Shown in pieces: positions 52,429-62,229 of a stretch of DNA of 64,000 nucleotides. The first letter of the stretch is position 1. Each line of letters starts with the position of its first letter. Source of the DNA: Streptomyces acidiscabies (GTDB taxonomy: Bacteria; Actinomycetota; Actinomycetes; Streptomycetales; Streptomycetaceae); assembly GCF_020010905.1 (NCBI RefSeq), contig NZ_JAGJBY010000001.1, forward strand, positions 5,166,001-5,230,000. The letters are read 5' to 3'. The notes under the pieces were generated by a model. It saw nothing but the letters and a program-made list of their open reading frames with translations. It ran no database searches and was not told the origin of the DNA. Position numbers and translations under genes: made by a program.

Positions 52429-53271
52429 TCACTTGAGCCCAGAGTGCGCCAGCCCCTCCACGAACTGCCGCTGAGCGACGACGAAGACGACCAGCACCGG
52501 CAGCACGGTCATGGTGGCGGCGGCCAGTTGGGTGTTCCACATCTCGCCGCCGTAGGAGTCCGTGAACCGGGTCAGGGCCTGCGGGAGCGTGAACAGCTCG
52601 GGCGAGGTCAGGTACACCGTCGGTTCGAGGTACAGGTTCCACGACGTCAGGAACGTCAGGATCGCGACCGCCGACAGCGCCGGTCTGGCCAGCGGCAGGA
52701 AGATCCGCCACCAGATCGCCGGCCGCCCGAGCCCGTCGAGCCGCCCCGCCTCCTCCAGCTCGGCGGGCAGCGCGATGAAGAACTGCCGCATGATGAAAGT
52801 GGCCAGCACACAGGGCCCGGCGAGCGCGGTGACCAGGATCAGCGGCCAGTGCGTGTTGATCATCCCGACCTGTTTGAACATCTGGAACAACGGGACGATC
52901 GTCACCTCGCTGGGCACCAGCAGCCCCGCCAGCACGACCAGGAACAGGGCGTTGGCCCCGGGGAACCTGATCCGCGCGAACGCGTACCCGGCGAGACTCG
53001 ACACCAGCAGCGTGATCAGCGTCACCAGGACGCCGATATAGACACTGTTCGCGTACTGCCGGGCGAACGGCTGGAAGCTGAACGCCTCCCGGTACGCGGA
53101 GAACGTCGGATCGGACGTCCACAGCGACGGCGGCGCCTTGAAGATCTCCGGCAGCGGCTTCACCGACGCCGCGACCATCCACACCGTCGGCACCACGAAC
53201 GGGATCGCCAGCACCCCGAGCGCCACCACCAGAAGCACCCGCCGCAGCACGGGACTCGGCCTACTCCTCAT
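52429..53271 (-). CDS. CUT1 sugar ABC permease (MalG-like)
   Basis: A 280-residue permease with six helices; EAA-like loop ELEEAGRLDGLGRPAIWWRI. Its ATG overlaps the end of the partner permease by 11 bp. Last gene of the minus-strand glycan-import operon, converging on the lyase gene with a 6-bp gap. Confidence 0.9.
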   Translation of the reverse strand: MRSRPSPVLRRVLLVVALGVLAIPFVVPTVWMVAASVKPLPEIFKAPPSLWTSDPTFSAYREAFSFQPFARQYANSVYIGVLVTLITLLVSSLAGYAFARIRFPGANALFLVVLAGLLVPSEVTIVPLFQMFKQVGMINTHWPLILVTALAGPCVLATFIMRQFFIALPAELEEAGRLDGLGRPAIWWRIFLPLARPALSAVAILTFLTSWNLYLEPTVYLTSPELFTLPQALTRFTDSYGGEMWNTQLAAATMTVLPVLVVFVVAQRQFVEGLAHSGLK

Positions 53272-54205
53272 GGAACACCCACTTCCGGCGCAACTGCCAC
53301 TGCACCAGCGTCAGCAGCATGACGAACGACAACAGCATCAGCGCGAGCGTCGAGCCGTACCCGATGTGGTTGAACTCGAACGCCTGCTGGAAGACGTAGT
53401 AGACGAGCACGGTCGTGCTCAACTCCGGCCCGCCACCGGTCAGTACGGCGATCTGCGCGAACGACTGGAGCGCCCCGACGACCGTGATGATCGCCGTCAG
53501 CAGCAGCGTCGGCGAGATCAGCGGCAGCGTGATCCGCGTGAAGATCGCCCTGCTCCCCGCGCCGTCGATGCGCGCGGCCTCGTACAGCTGCGTCGGCACA
53601 CCTTGCAGCGCGGCGAGGAAGAGCACCATGTTGACGCCGACGCTGCGGACCACCTGCGTGACGATCACGGAGACCATCGCGGTGTCGCCGTGCTGGAGCC
53701 AGTTCGGCCCGCTGATGCCGACGCTGTCGAGGAGGCTGTTGATCGCGCCGTTGTCCTGGAGGAGGAACCCCCAGACGAGGGTCCACGCCACGACGGACAC
53801 GACGACGGGGGAGAAGAACAGGGTCCGGAAGAACGTCGCGCCCCGGAACCGACGGTTGAGGAGGACCGCGAGCAGCAGCCCCAGGCCGATGTTGAGGACC
53901 ACGACCCCGCCGCAGAAGAGCGCGGTCGCGCCGAGCACGGACGGGAGCTGGGGGTCGTCGGCGAGGGCCGCGTAGTTGTCGGCGCCGACGAAGGTCTGCT
54001 CGCCGGTGAAGACGTTCCAGTCGTTGAGGCTGTACCAGACCGCCAGCCCGACCGGGATCAGCACGAACAGCAGGACCCCGACGAGCTGCGGCGCGATGAA
54101 CAGGTAGCCGGCGAGGACGTCCCGGCGGCGGGTCGTCCAGTACGGCGGCTTGGCGGTGGTGCCGGGGGCCTTGGCCTGCACCCGCGAAGGCGTGAGCGTG
54201 GCCAT
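53261..54205 (-). CDS. CUT1 sugar ABC permease (MalF-like)
   Basis: A 314-residue permease; EAA loop YEAARIDGAGSRAIFTRITL. ATG 54205 begins 2 nt after the binding-protein stop. It forms the channel with the permease at 52429. No ATPase is in the operon, so a shared MsiK-type ATPase is likely. Confidence 0.9.
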   Translation of the reverse strand: MATLTPSRVQAKAPGTTAKPPYWTTRRRDVLAGYLFIAPQLVGVLLFVLIPVGLAVWYSLNDWNVFTGEQTFVGADNYAALADDPQLPSVLGATALFCGGVVVLNIGLGLLLAVLLNRRFRGATFFRTLFFSPVVVSVVAWTLVWGFLLQDNGAINSLLDSVGISGPNWLQHGDTAMVSVIVTQVVRSVGVNMVLFLAALQGVPTQLYEAARIDGAGSRAIFTRITLPLISPTLLLTAIITVVGALQSFAQIAVLTGGGPELSTTVLVYYVFQQAFEFNHIGYGSTLALMLLSFVMLLTLVQWQLRRKWVFHEE

Positions 54206-54207
54206 GG

Positions 54208-55467
54208 CTACTTGGCCAGGACCGGTTCGATCGCGGAACAGACCGACTTCAGTACGGCGGGAACGTCCGCGTCGGCCTTCCACATCGCGTCCAGCGCCGT
54301 CTTGCCGCGCTGGGCGATCTCGGCGGGGTTGGTGTGGTTGGGGAGGGTGACGGCGTCCGGGAGCTGGTCGACCACGGCCGTCTGGAGCTGCTCGGCGCTC
54401 AGGACCTTGTTGTCGGCGGCGAGCTTCGCGCCGGTCAGCAGGGACTTGCGCGGCGGCGGGAAGAAGCGCGCGAGCTTCGCCGAGTTCACGGGGTTGGTCA
54501 GGTAGGCGAGGAAATCCGTGGCCTGCGTCTTGTGCTTGCTCGCGGACAGGACGCCCACCCCGGCCTGGCCGATGACCGAGTGCTGCCCGGCCGGACCCGC
54601 CGGGAGCGGGTACAGGGCGTACTTGAACTTGCCGGTGAGTAGCGAGGCGCGAGAGACCTGGGCGACGGTGAACGCGGAGTCACCGGCGAAGAAGTCGGCC
54701 GTCGTCCCCGGCCCCGGCATCGCCTTCGACTTGAACGCCGCGTCGTGCAGGAACGTGAACGCCTGCCGCATCTGCGGGCTGGTGAACGTGCACTTCTTGC
54801 CGTCCTCGCTCCACGCGGAGGCCCCGAAGCCAGTCCACACCGTGGCGAGGGTGTTCCACGCCTTGTAGTCGAAGTCCCGGACGACGAAACCGGCCTTGCC
54901 GGTCGACTTGTTCACGGCGGCCCCGGCGGCGGCGACCCGGTCCCACGTCAGGTTCTTCGGGTCGACCTTCTGGTCGGCCTTCGCCAGCAGGTCCGTGTTG
55001 ACGTACAGCGCGAACGGCGACGTCGAGAACGGGTACGCGTACAGCGTGCCGTCCCGGCTGAACTCCTTGGTGGCGCTGGCCTCCAGGTCGTCGTACTGCC
55101 AGTCGGCGGTCGACTTCAGCTTGTCGGTGAGGCCCACCAGCGCGTCGGCGGCGATCAGGTCCCGCGACAGGTCGCCCATCCAGACCAGGTCGGGGGCGTT
55201 GCCGCCGGCGATCTGGGTGGTGAGGGTCGTGTTGTAGGCGTCGAAGGGCAGGCTCTCGAAGGTGATCGACGCGACGTCGGGGTGCTGCGCGCGGTAGGCG
55301 GCGGCGATCGAGTCGAACAGCTTGAGCTGGTCCTGGTTCGAGGTCCAGACCGTCATCCGGAGCTTGACGTCCTTGGCGTCCGTGGACCCGGAGCCGTCGG
55401 TGGAAGCGCTGCAAGCCGCTGTCACCATCAGCGCGAGGGCGCCGACCAGCGTTCTGGTTCTGTTCAT
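54208..55467 (-). CDS. CUT1 sugar ABC binding lipoprotein
   Basis: A 419-residue family-1 binding protein with lipobox VTAAC. DLVWMGDLSRDLIAADAL and FFAGDSAFTVAQVSR fit the sugar-binding fold. It lies 27 bp after the FAD oxidoreductase stop. Ligand is unknown; the neighbours suggest an oligosaccharide made by the two glycosidases at 58294-62221. Confidence 0.9.
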   Translation of the reverse strand: MNRTRTLVGALALMVTAACSASTDGSGSTDAKDVKLRMTVWTSNQDQLKLFDSIAAAYRAQHPDVASITFESLPFDAYNTTLTTQIAGGNAPDLVWMGDLSRDLIAADALVGLTDKLKSTADWQYDDLEASATKEFSRDGTLYAYPFSTSPFALYVNTDLLAKADQKVDPKNLTWDRVAAAGAAVNKSTGKAGFVVRDFDYKAWNTLATVWTGFGASAWSEDGKKCTFTSPQMRQAFTFLHDAAFKSKAMPGPGTTADFFAGDSAFTVAQVSRASLLTGKFKYALYPLPAGPAGQHSVIGQAGVGVLSASKHKTQATDFLAYLTNPVNSAKLARFFPPPRKSLLTGAKLAADNKVLSAEQLQTAVVDQLPDAVTLPNHTNPAEIAQRGKTALDAMWKADADVPAVLKSVCSAIEPVLAK

Positions 55468-55494
55468 GGCGTGCGTCTTTCGTCTGGGAGTTGG

Positions 55495-57093
55495 CTAGTA
55501 CCCGGCGATCTCGGGCCAGTGGAGTTCGATCCCGGCCCCGGTCAACCGGCCCTGGAGGCGCTCGACGAGCTGCTCGTCCGCCGCCACCTGCCGAGGGCTC
55601 AGGCCGAGGTCGAGGCAGTACGCCACGAGCTCCCCGGCCGACTCACCGACGTTCCACTCGACCGGGTGCAGCCGGTAGGCGCCGTTGGTGATGTGGGTGG
55701 TGCCGATGTTCTTGGCGGCCGGCACCAGATTGCGGGTGGATACGGGTACGAGGGCACCGAGCGGTATCTCGAACGGCGCGCACTCGACGTCGATGTAGTT
55801 GTCGCCGCCGGTCGAGGGGTGCAGGTCGATCCGGTACATCCCGACCCCCACCGACCCCTCGAACCGCGCGGGCCCGGCGTCGCCCCGGACCTTGACGGAG
55901 ACGTCCTGCTCCCGCACGGTCGTCAGCGCCCTGATCCGCCGCGACTCGCGGATGTACGGCGCCTGCGCGAACCCGTCGGCCGTACCGACCAGGTCCCCGC
56001 GCAGCCTGAGCCCCGGCCAGCCCCGCCCCCCGTCAGGGCGGGGCGCCTCGGTCTGGAGCCAGTACACGTACGCCCGGGACTGAGCCTTCGCGGCGTCCAG
56101 ATGGAGCTGCCGGTCACCGGTGTCGATGATCGAGCCGCCCACGTAGTCGAGCTGCGGCCAGTTGGCCAGCACGATGTCACTCTCGTAGAACCCGTCGGCG
56201 AAGTTCTGCCGGGCGGCGATCCGCCGGAACTGCCACAGATCCCGGTCCCCGGCGTCGAACCGGGGATCCCCGGTGGCATCCCCCTCCGGGTTGACGTTCA
56301 TCGTCCGCTGCTCCGGCACGAGGGTGCGCGGGTTCGGCGCCGTGAACGACAGCATCGGCGCACCCCAGAAGGGCAGTTCGAAGGACCGCCAGTACTCGTA
56401 GTCGTCCGGCCGCTCGATGGTGTGGTCCCCGGCGACGTGGTCGAAGACGAAGCACCACGCGATCGACTGCACGTTCCCGGGATCGGCCGTCTCGGGCGCG
56501 CTCGGCTCCCCGGTCTCGGACCGCGCCTCGGCCCCGACGACGTACGCGGTCCCCGTCAGCGGCAGCAGATCGCCGGTCTCGGTGCCGTCGAGGACGTACT
56601 CGGCGGCGATCACGGTCTCGGCGCCGGTGTGCGGATCGGCGACGGTGACGCTGCGGACCACGTCGTCGCGTACGTCGGCGGCGACCGGGACCGCCGGTTG
56701 CAGGACGGTGAGGCGGCCGGTCGAGCGGTACGGCGCGAGGAGCGCGGTGATCACCGCGTGCGCGACCCGGGGCTCGTGGCACAGCCTGCTCACCCGGCCG
56801 CGCCCCGGGTTGAGTTCGCGGTCGGCGCGGGCGGCGGCGGTCAGGGGGTAGTGGTCGCGGTAGTAGCGGCGGATGTCCTCCCGCAGCGCCCGGTAGCGCG
56901 CGGTGACGCCGAACTGCTCGACCCAGATGTGCTCGTCGGGCGGCACGGCCTGCGAGGTCAACTGGCCGCCGAGCCAGTCGTACTCCTCGGTCAGCACCAC
57001 CCGCCGGCCCCGCTCGAGCAGCGCCAGCGCGGCGGCGATGGCACCGAGACCCCCGCCGACGATCGCCACCTCGGTCGTGATCCGGCCGGTCAT
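55495..57093 (-). CDS. FAD-dependent oxidoreductase (FAD_oxidored/PF12831-like)
   Basis: A 532-residue flavoprotein. EVAIVGGGLGAIAAALALLE is the dinucleotide-binding start and EEYDWLGGQLTSQAVPPDE the second family motif. The C-terminal NLVPAAKNIGTTHITNGAYR is typical. Members often lie in sugar-use loci, probably oxidising a sugar or sugar acid, but few are characterised. No signal peptide, so it acts on imported material. Its ATG overlaps the LacI stop as ATGA. Confidence 0.82.
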   Translation of the reverse strand: MTGRITTEVAIVGGGLGAIAAALALLERGRRVVLTEEYDWLGGQLTSQAVPPDEHIWVEQFGVTARYRALREDIRRYYRDHYPLTAAARADRELNPGRGRVSRLCHEPRVAHAVITALLAPYRSTGRLTVLQPAVPVAADVRDDVVRSVTVADPHTGAETVIAAEYVLDGTETGDLLPLTGTAYVVGAEARSETGEPSAPETADPGNVQSIAWCFVFDHVAGDHTIERPDDYEYWRSFELPFWGAPMLSFTAPNPRTLVPEQRTMNVNPEGDATGDPRFDAGDRDLWQFRRIAARQNFADGFYESDIVLANWPQLDYVGGSIIDTGDRQLHLDAAKAQSRAYVYWLQTEAPRPDGGRGWPGLRLRGDLVGTADGFAQAPYIRESRRIRALTTVREQDVSVKVRGDAGPARFEGSVGVGMYRIDLHPSTGGDNYIDVECAPFEIPLGALVPVSTRNLVPAAKNIGTTHITNGAYRLHPVEWNVGESAGELVAYCLDLGLSPRQVAADEQLVERLQGRLTGAGIELHWPEIAGY

Positions 57094-58139
57094 GACGTCG
57101 ACTCCGTCCGCGCGACGATGGTGTCCCCGGGCTCGACCTCGGCGACCAGCAACCGCTCCTTCTCCAGCCCGTCCCACTCCTGCGGGTCGGTGGAGATCAG
57201 GAGCTGGAGCAGGTCGAGCGCCTCGGCCGCCAACCGCTGCCGGGGCACATGGAACCCGGCGAGCGTCCGCCCCTCCACCCGATGACCACGCACCTCACCG
57301 AGCGCGGCGACCGAGATCTCCTCCGGTACGGCGACCCCGGCCCCGAACAGCGCGTGCGCGACGTCCTCGGCCAGGAACGCGTCCTCCGCGATGATCAGCG
57401 TGGCCCCGGTCGCCCGCGCCAGCCGGGGCAGGTCGGCGATCCGCTCCTCGCCGACCAGCAGGAACGCCAGCCGCCCCTGCGCCGAGGCGGCCTCGACGGC
57501 GTCGCGCCGGTCCCGCGCGGTCGGCGTGTCGCGGCCCCGGTGGACGTACAGCGCCTGCTCGTGACCGATGGCTGCGGCCTGGTCGATCAGCGCGGCCGTC
57601 GGGGTCGTGTAGTCGATGGCGACGTACGGCACGGGGGCGGCCGTCTCGTCCCGGCGGCCGATCGCCACGAACGGGAACTGCTCGGCTACCAGCCGCTCCA
57701 GCTCGGAGGCGACCATCTGCTGGCCCAGCAGGACACAGCCGTCGGTGAGCCTGAGGCGCGTCTTGCGGTGGAAGAGGCTGCGCGTGCCGTTCTCGACCGG
57801 CGAGGACGTGAAGAACAGCAGGTCCCAGCCGATCTGCTCGGCGGCCCGCTCGATGCCGTTCAGGAGCGGGCCGTAGAAGTCCATGCTCTCCGGGGAGAGC
57901 GCCGCCTCGTACGTGAAGACGCCGATGATCTGGTTGTCGAGACCGGCGAGCCTGCGGGCGGCGGGGTCGGCGACGTAGGCGAGCTGCTCCATGGCCTGCT
58001 TGACCCGCGCCCGGGTGGCCTCGGGGACCCGCACGTTCGAGCCGTCGCGGTCGTTCAGCACCACCGACACGGTGGTCTGACTGACGCCCGCCAGCTCCGC
58101 GATCTCGCGTTGCGTGACACGGCGAGGTCTCGACGCCAT
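57090..58139 (-). CDS. LacI-family repressor of the glycan locus
   Basis: A 349-residue protein. HTH: VTQREIAELAGVSQTTVSVVLN; the hinge and core follow. ATG 58139 has GGAGGAG upstream. It is the first gene of its own operon (repressor, oxidoreductase, binding protein, two permeases) and divergent from the glycosidase gene. Two copies of a 19-bp element lie in the gap, one 13 bp from each end, so it should repress both directions at once. It is not close to the other three LacI paralogues here. Confidence 0.9.
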   Translation of the reverse strand: MASRPRRVTQREIAELAGVSQTTVSVVLNDRDGSNVRVPEATRARVKQAMEQLAYVADPAARRLAGLDNQIIGVFTYEAALSPESMDFYGPLLNGIERAAEQIGWDLLFFTSSPVENGTRSLFHRKTRLRLTDGCVLLGQQMVASELERLVAEQFPFVAIGRRDETAAPVPYVAIDYTTPTAALIDQAAAIGHEQALYVHRGRDTPTARDRRDAVEAASAQGRLAFLLVGEERIADLPRLARATGATLIIAEDAFLAEDVAHALFGAGVAVPEEISVAALGEVRGHRVEGRTLAGFHVPRQRLAAEALDLLQLLISTDPQEWDGLEKERLLVAEVEPGDTIVARTESTS

Positions 58140-58151
58140 CGCTCCTCCATC

Positions 58152-58282
58152 GTGATAATGCCTATCTTCAATCTCTGAGCGATGACCGTAGTTCACGCCA
58201 GGTCCCCTGACAAGTACCCGTTGACAGCAGAGTGACCGGCTGGAAACGTGTCGTTAACGAATCTGAAGATAGGCATTATCAC
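58152..58282. promoter_or_regulatory. Pair of identical 19-bp operators in inverted orientation
   Basis: 58152-58170 (GTGATAATGCCTATCTTCA) and 58264-58282 (its exact reverse complement) frame the divergent promoters. Each is itself a loose palindrome, TGA-NN-AT-N4-AT-NN-TCA. The spacing of 112 bp, centre to centre, allows a loop. TTGACA at 58221-58226 on the plus strand lies between them. Confidence 0.8.
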
Positions 58283-58293
58283 TGGAGTAGCTG

Positions 58294-60594
58294 ATGACCT
58301 TCTCCCGATCCCACCTCGACCGCCGGGGCTTCCTCGGCGCGGCCCTCGCCGCAGGCGTCGTCCTCGTCGCCGAGTCCACCCCCGTCACCGCGTACGCGGC
58401 GGCGGGCGACGTCACGCTGACCGCCGGGGGCATCAGCCTGCTGGCCAGTCCCGGCGGCCGGCTCGCGATCCGCGACGGCGCCGGAGTCACCCGGTCCGCC
58501 GGGTCGAAGTTCCAGGTCAAGGACAGCGTCACCGGCATCCATGTCTCGACCGGCGGCACCCCGACCCTGAGCGCGCTCCCGGACGGCACTCCGGCGATCC
58601 GCATGGACTACACCTTCGACACCGCCGTCACCGTGACCGGCTGGTTCAGCGTCAGCACCTCGCACGCCGCCCTGGAATGGCACGTCACCGGCGCGGCGAC
58701 CCTCGTCCCCGACGGTTTTCTGTTCAGCCGCGCGATCCAGGCGCCGACCGCACCCGACGACTACATCCCGGTCACCGAATGGGTCCGCGACGAGGGTGGC
58801 GGCATCCCGTACGAGGAGACCCTCGGCGTCGCCCACACCTCCACCTGGGGCACCGCCCTGCACGGCCTGTTCCTCCTCGACCGCTCCCGCCAGGCCTGGA
58901 CGAACGCGACCTGGATCCACGCCCCGGGGACGGCCGCTTTTGGCGGAGGCTGGACCAGCCGCGCCGACTTCTACTTCTCCGAGACCCGCCCCTCGGCCAC
59001 CGCCACCATCGGCCGGGGGCGCGAACTAGGCCTCGAACTCACCACGAACCGCGACTTCAACCTCTACGACACCCCCGGCGAACAGATCGCGCTCACCGCC
59101 CTCGTCGCCAACGGCGGCGCGGCCAAGACCGTCGAACTGGAGCTGTGGGTAAGGAGCTTCGACGGCGTAATGCTCGCCGCGACGACCGTGACCGGCACCG
59201 TCGCCGCCGACTCCACCTGGGGGCACACCTTCACCCTGGGGGCGCCCGCCTCCGGTATCGCCCTCGCCGAGGTCGCCGTCAGATCGGGCGGCGACGAGGC
59301 GTTCGCCCGCACCAACCTCGCGGTGCTGCCGCCGTACACCTACCAGGCCGGCGCGGGCAGCATGTTCGGCATGGCCAACTACCCCTGGCTGCAACGCCCG
59401 AACGCCACCGCCGTGCTCGACCTGTGGCAGAAGGCGGGCGTCAGCCTGGTGCGGATCGCGTACGACGGCGGGCCCGGGCTGCCGCCCGCCGCCTTCGACG
59501 CGCGCGGGATGCGGCACAACATCGAACTCCAGCCGTCGCTTGAGGTCACCGATGCCGTGGCGGCCGGGTGGGCGGCGGACAACCTGGCGGTCGCCGTCGG
59601 CGCGGGCGCCGGGTACTTCGAGGTCGGCAATGAGCTGAACCGGCCCTTCAACACCGGTGACGCGGCACAGAGTTACCTCGACAAGGCGCTGCGCCCCGTC
59701 TTCGACCGGCGTGCGGCCACCGGCGCCACGATGAAGCTGATGAACAACGGCCTGGCCGGGATGGACAAGCCGTGGGTGGAGAACTTCATCGCGGCAGGTG
59801 GCTGGGACCTCATCGACGCCTTCGCCTACCACCCGGGGCGCGGCAACTTCACCCCCGACTACATTCCGCCGGGCGACAGTTGGAGCACCGGGGGCGACGG
59901 CACGTACTGGAACTTCTACGGCGGGCTGCGCCAGCTGAAGGCGCTGATGGCGCAGCACGGCGAGAAGGAGATCTGGCTCACCGAGGCGTACGCGCCGACG
60001 AAGCCCAACAGTTGGTGGCACGACACGTATCGGCATGCCGCCGAGAACGTGTTCCTGACGCTCGCGCTCGCCAAGGCCGAGGGCGTCAAGTGCGTGTGCT
60101 GGTACCAGTTCCACGACAGCGTCCTCGGTATGCCGCAGGTCGCCGATCCCGACAACGTCGAGTACCACTACGGCCTCATGAACCGCGATCTCAGCCCGAA
60201 GCCGTCGCTCCTCGCCTACGCGAACGCCGCCCGCACGCTCGACCAGGCCACCTTTCGGGGGAAGTTGACCTTCGCCGACCCGAAGACGTTCGGCCTGTGG
60301 TTCGACACGCCTGGCGGACCGGCGGTCGTCCTGTGGAACCGGGCCGACGGCTATCTCCTCAACACGGCGGGCCAGCGCACCGATTGGCACTTCCCCGCCC
60401 CCGAGGTGTGGACCGATCCCTGGCCCACCAAGACCTCCCTCGTGGCCGCCGCGCCGGGTGCTGTCCGGCAGGTGGACGCCGTCGGGCAGGTCCGGCAGAT
60501 TCCCGTCACGAACGGGAAGGCTTCGCTGACACTGGACGGGGCGCCGAGGATCTACTACGGCCTCGTGCCGCGTACGGACAACACACTCGCCTGA
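58294..60594 (+). CDS. Tat-secreted clan GH-A-like glycosidase, family unclear
   Basis: A 766-residue extracellular protein. DRRGFLGAALAAGVV is a Tat signal ending near TAYAAA. Residues about 40-340 look like beta-sandwich modules. The part from about 365 looks like a TIM barrel with GYFEVGNELNRP (acid/base E447 in an NE pair) and EIWLTEAYAP (nucleophile candidate E564), an order found in clan GH-A families such as GH39 and GH30. A small C-terminal beta domain follows. I cannot place it in a named family. It is co-directional with the alpha-glucosidase 19 bp downstream. Confidence 0.75.
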   Translation: MTFSRSHLDRRGFLGAALAAGVVLVAESTPVTAYAAAGDVTLTAGGISLLASPGGRLAIRDGAGVTRSAGSKFQVKDSVTGIHVSTGGTPTLSALPDGTPAIRMDYTFDTAVTVTGWFSVSTSHAALEWHVTGAATLVPDGFLFSRAIQAPTAPDDYIPVTEWVRDEGGGIPYEETLGVAHTSTWGTALHGLFLLDRSRQAWTNATWIHAPGTAAFGGGWTSRADFYFSETRPSATATIGRGRELGLELTTNRDFNLYDTPGEQIALTALVANGGAAKTVELELWVRSFDGVMLAATTVTGTVAADSTWGHTFTLGAPASGIALAEVAVRSGGDEAFARTNLAVLPPYTYQAGAGSMFGMANYPWLQRPNATAVLDLWQKAGVSLVRIAYDGGPGLPPAAFDARGMRHNIELQPSLEVTDAVAAGWAADNLAVAVGAGAGYFEVGNELNRPFNTGDAAQSYLDKALRPVFDRRAATGATMKLMNNGLAGMDKPWVENFIAAGGWDLIDAFAYHPGRGNFTPDYIPPGDSWSTGGDGTYWNFYGGLRQLKALMAQHGEKEIWLTEAYAPTKPNSWWHDTYRHAAENVFLTLALAKAEGVKCVCWYQFHDSVLGMPQVADPDNVEYHYGLMNRDLSPKPSLLAYANAARTLDQATFRGKLTFADPKTFGLWFDTPGGPAVVLWNRADGYLLNTAGQRTDWHFPAPEVWTDPWPTKTSLVAAAPGAVRQVDAVGQVRQIPVTNGKASLTLDGAPRIYYGLVPRTDNTLA

Positions 60595-60613
60595 CGCCCG
60601 AAGGAGCCCCGCT

Positions 60614-62221
60614 GTGTCCACTCCTCCCTGGTGGCGCGACGCCGTCATCTACCAGGTCTACATCCGCAGTTTCGCCGACGGGAACGGGGACGGTGTCGGC
60701 GATATCGCCGGGATCCGGTCCCGGCTGCCGTACCTCAAGTCCCTTGGCGTGGACGCGCTGTGGATCAACCCCTGGTACAAGTCGCCGATGGCCGACCATG
60801 GTTACGACGTCGCCGACTACCGTGAGATCGACCCGTTGTTCGGGACGGTTGCCGAGGCCGAGCAACTCATCGACGAGGCGCATGCGTTGGGGATCCGGAT
60901 CGTGCCGGACATCGTGCCGAACCATTCCTCCGACCAACATGCTTGGTTCCAGGCGGCGTTGGCTGCGGGGCCTGGTAGTCCGGAACGCGAGCGGTACATC
61001 TTCCGGCCCGGACGGGGGCCTGACGGGGCGCTGCCGCCCAATGGCTGGGACTCCCGGTTCGGTGGGCCTGCCTGGACGCGGGTCGCCGATGGGGAGTGGT
61101 ATCTCCACCTCTTCACTCCGCAGCAGCCGGATGTGAACTGGCAACACCCGGACGTGCACGCCGAGTTCGAGTCCGTCCTGCGGTTCTGGTTCGACCGGGG
61201 CGTGGACGGGTTCCGTATCGACGTCGCGCACGGTCTGGTCAAGGATCCCGAACTCCCCGAGGTTTCCGAGGGTGTTGTCCATCCCTTCTGGGACCGTGAC
61301 GAGGTCCACGACATCTACCGCGCGTGGCGCAGGCTCGCCGACGAATACCCCGGCGACCGTGCCTTCGTCGCCGAGGCGTGGACGGATACGCCGGAACGCC
61401 TCGCCGCGTACGTCCGACCCGACGTCCTGCACACCGCCTTCAACTTCGACTTCCTGATGACCGATTGGGACGCGAAGGACCTGCGCGCGGTCATCGACGA
61501 CACGCTTGCGACGCTGGGGGCGGTGGGGGCTCCGGCCACCTGGGTGCTGTCCAACCATGACGTGATGCGCCACGCCAGCCGGTACGGGCGCAAGGCCGCG
61601 CGGAAGTGGGTGGCGAACGAGTCGTACGTCCCGGCGGGCCCGGCGGACCTTGCCCTCGGGACCCGCCGCGCGCGGGCCGCTGCGCTGCTGACCCTTGCGC
61701 TGCCCGGCGGGGCGTATGTCTACCAGGGGGAGGAGCTGGGGCTGCCCGAGGTGGAGGACCTTCCCGAGGGTGTCCTTCAGGACCCCGTGTGGGAGAGGTC
61801 CGGGCACACGGAGCGGGGGCGGGACGGGTGCCGGGTGCCGATTCCATGGTCGGGGTCGGGGACGCCGTACGGCTTCAGCCCTGCGGGTGCCGCTGCGCCA
61901 TGGCTGCCGCAGCCTGACGACTGGGCGCCGCGTACGGTGGCCGCGCAGAGCGGGGACGCGGACTCGATGCTGGAGCTGTACCGGGCGGCTCTGCGGATAC
62001 GCCGCGAGCAACCTGCCCTGGGGGACGGCGAGTTGACGTGGCTGGACGACACGGTGCCGGCCGGTGTTCTGGCGTTCCGCCGTGAACCGGGGTTCGTGTG
62101 CGTGGTGAACCTGTCGGGGGAGCCGCACGAGTTGCCGGAACACGCCGAGATCTTGCTGACGAGCGGGCCGATCGAGGGGGACGCGCTGGCGCCGGACCAG
62201 GCGGTGTGGCTCGCGGTGTAG
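60614..62221 (+). CDS. Alpha-glucosidase (GH13, oligo-1,6-glucosidase type)
   Basis: A 535-residue intracellular GH13 enzyme. Catalytic residues: D203 (GFRIDVAH), E254 (FVAEAW), D316 (LSNHDV). Region I is DIVPNHSSD. Start MSTPPWWRDAVIYQVYIRSF is typical of alpha-glucosidase/trehalulose hydrolases. AAGGAG lies before GTG 60614. It would cleave imported alpha-glucosides, so the target glycan probably contains alpha-linked glucose. Codons become G/T-rich in its second half. Confidence 0.9.
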   Translation: MSTPPWWRDAVIYQVYIRSFADGNGDGVGDIAGIRSRLPYLKSLGVDALWINPWYKSPMADHGYDVADYREIDPLFGTVAEAEQLIDEAHALGIRIVPDIVPNHSSDQHAWFQAALAAGPGSPERERYIFRPGRGPDGALPPNGWDSRFGGPAWTRVADGEWYLHLFTPQQPDVNWQHPDVHAEFESVLRFWFDRGVDGFRIDVAHGLVKDPELPEVSEGVVHPFWDRDEVHDIYRAWRRLADEYPGDRAFVAEAWTDTPERLAAYVRPDVLHTAFNFDFLMTDWDAKDLRAVIDDTLATLGAVGAPATWVLSNHDVMRHASRYGRKAARKWVANESYVPAGPADLALGTRRARAAALLTLALPGGAYVYQGEELGLPEVEDLPEGVLQDPVWERSGHTERGRDGCRVPIPWSGSGTPYGFSPAGAAAPWLPQPDDWAPRTVAAQSGDADSMLELYRAALRIRREQPALGDGELTWLDDTVPAGVLAFRREPGFVCVVNLSGEPHELPEHAEILLTSGPIEGDALAPDQAVWLAV

Positions 62222-62229
62222 ATGAACGG

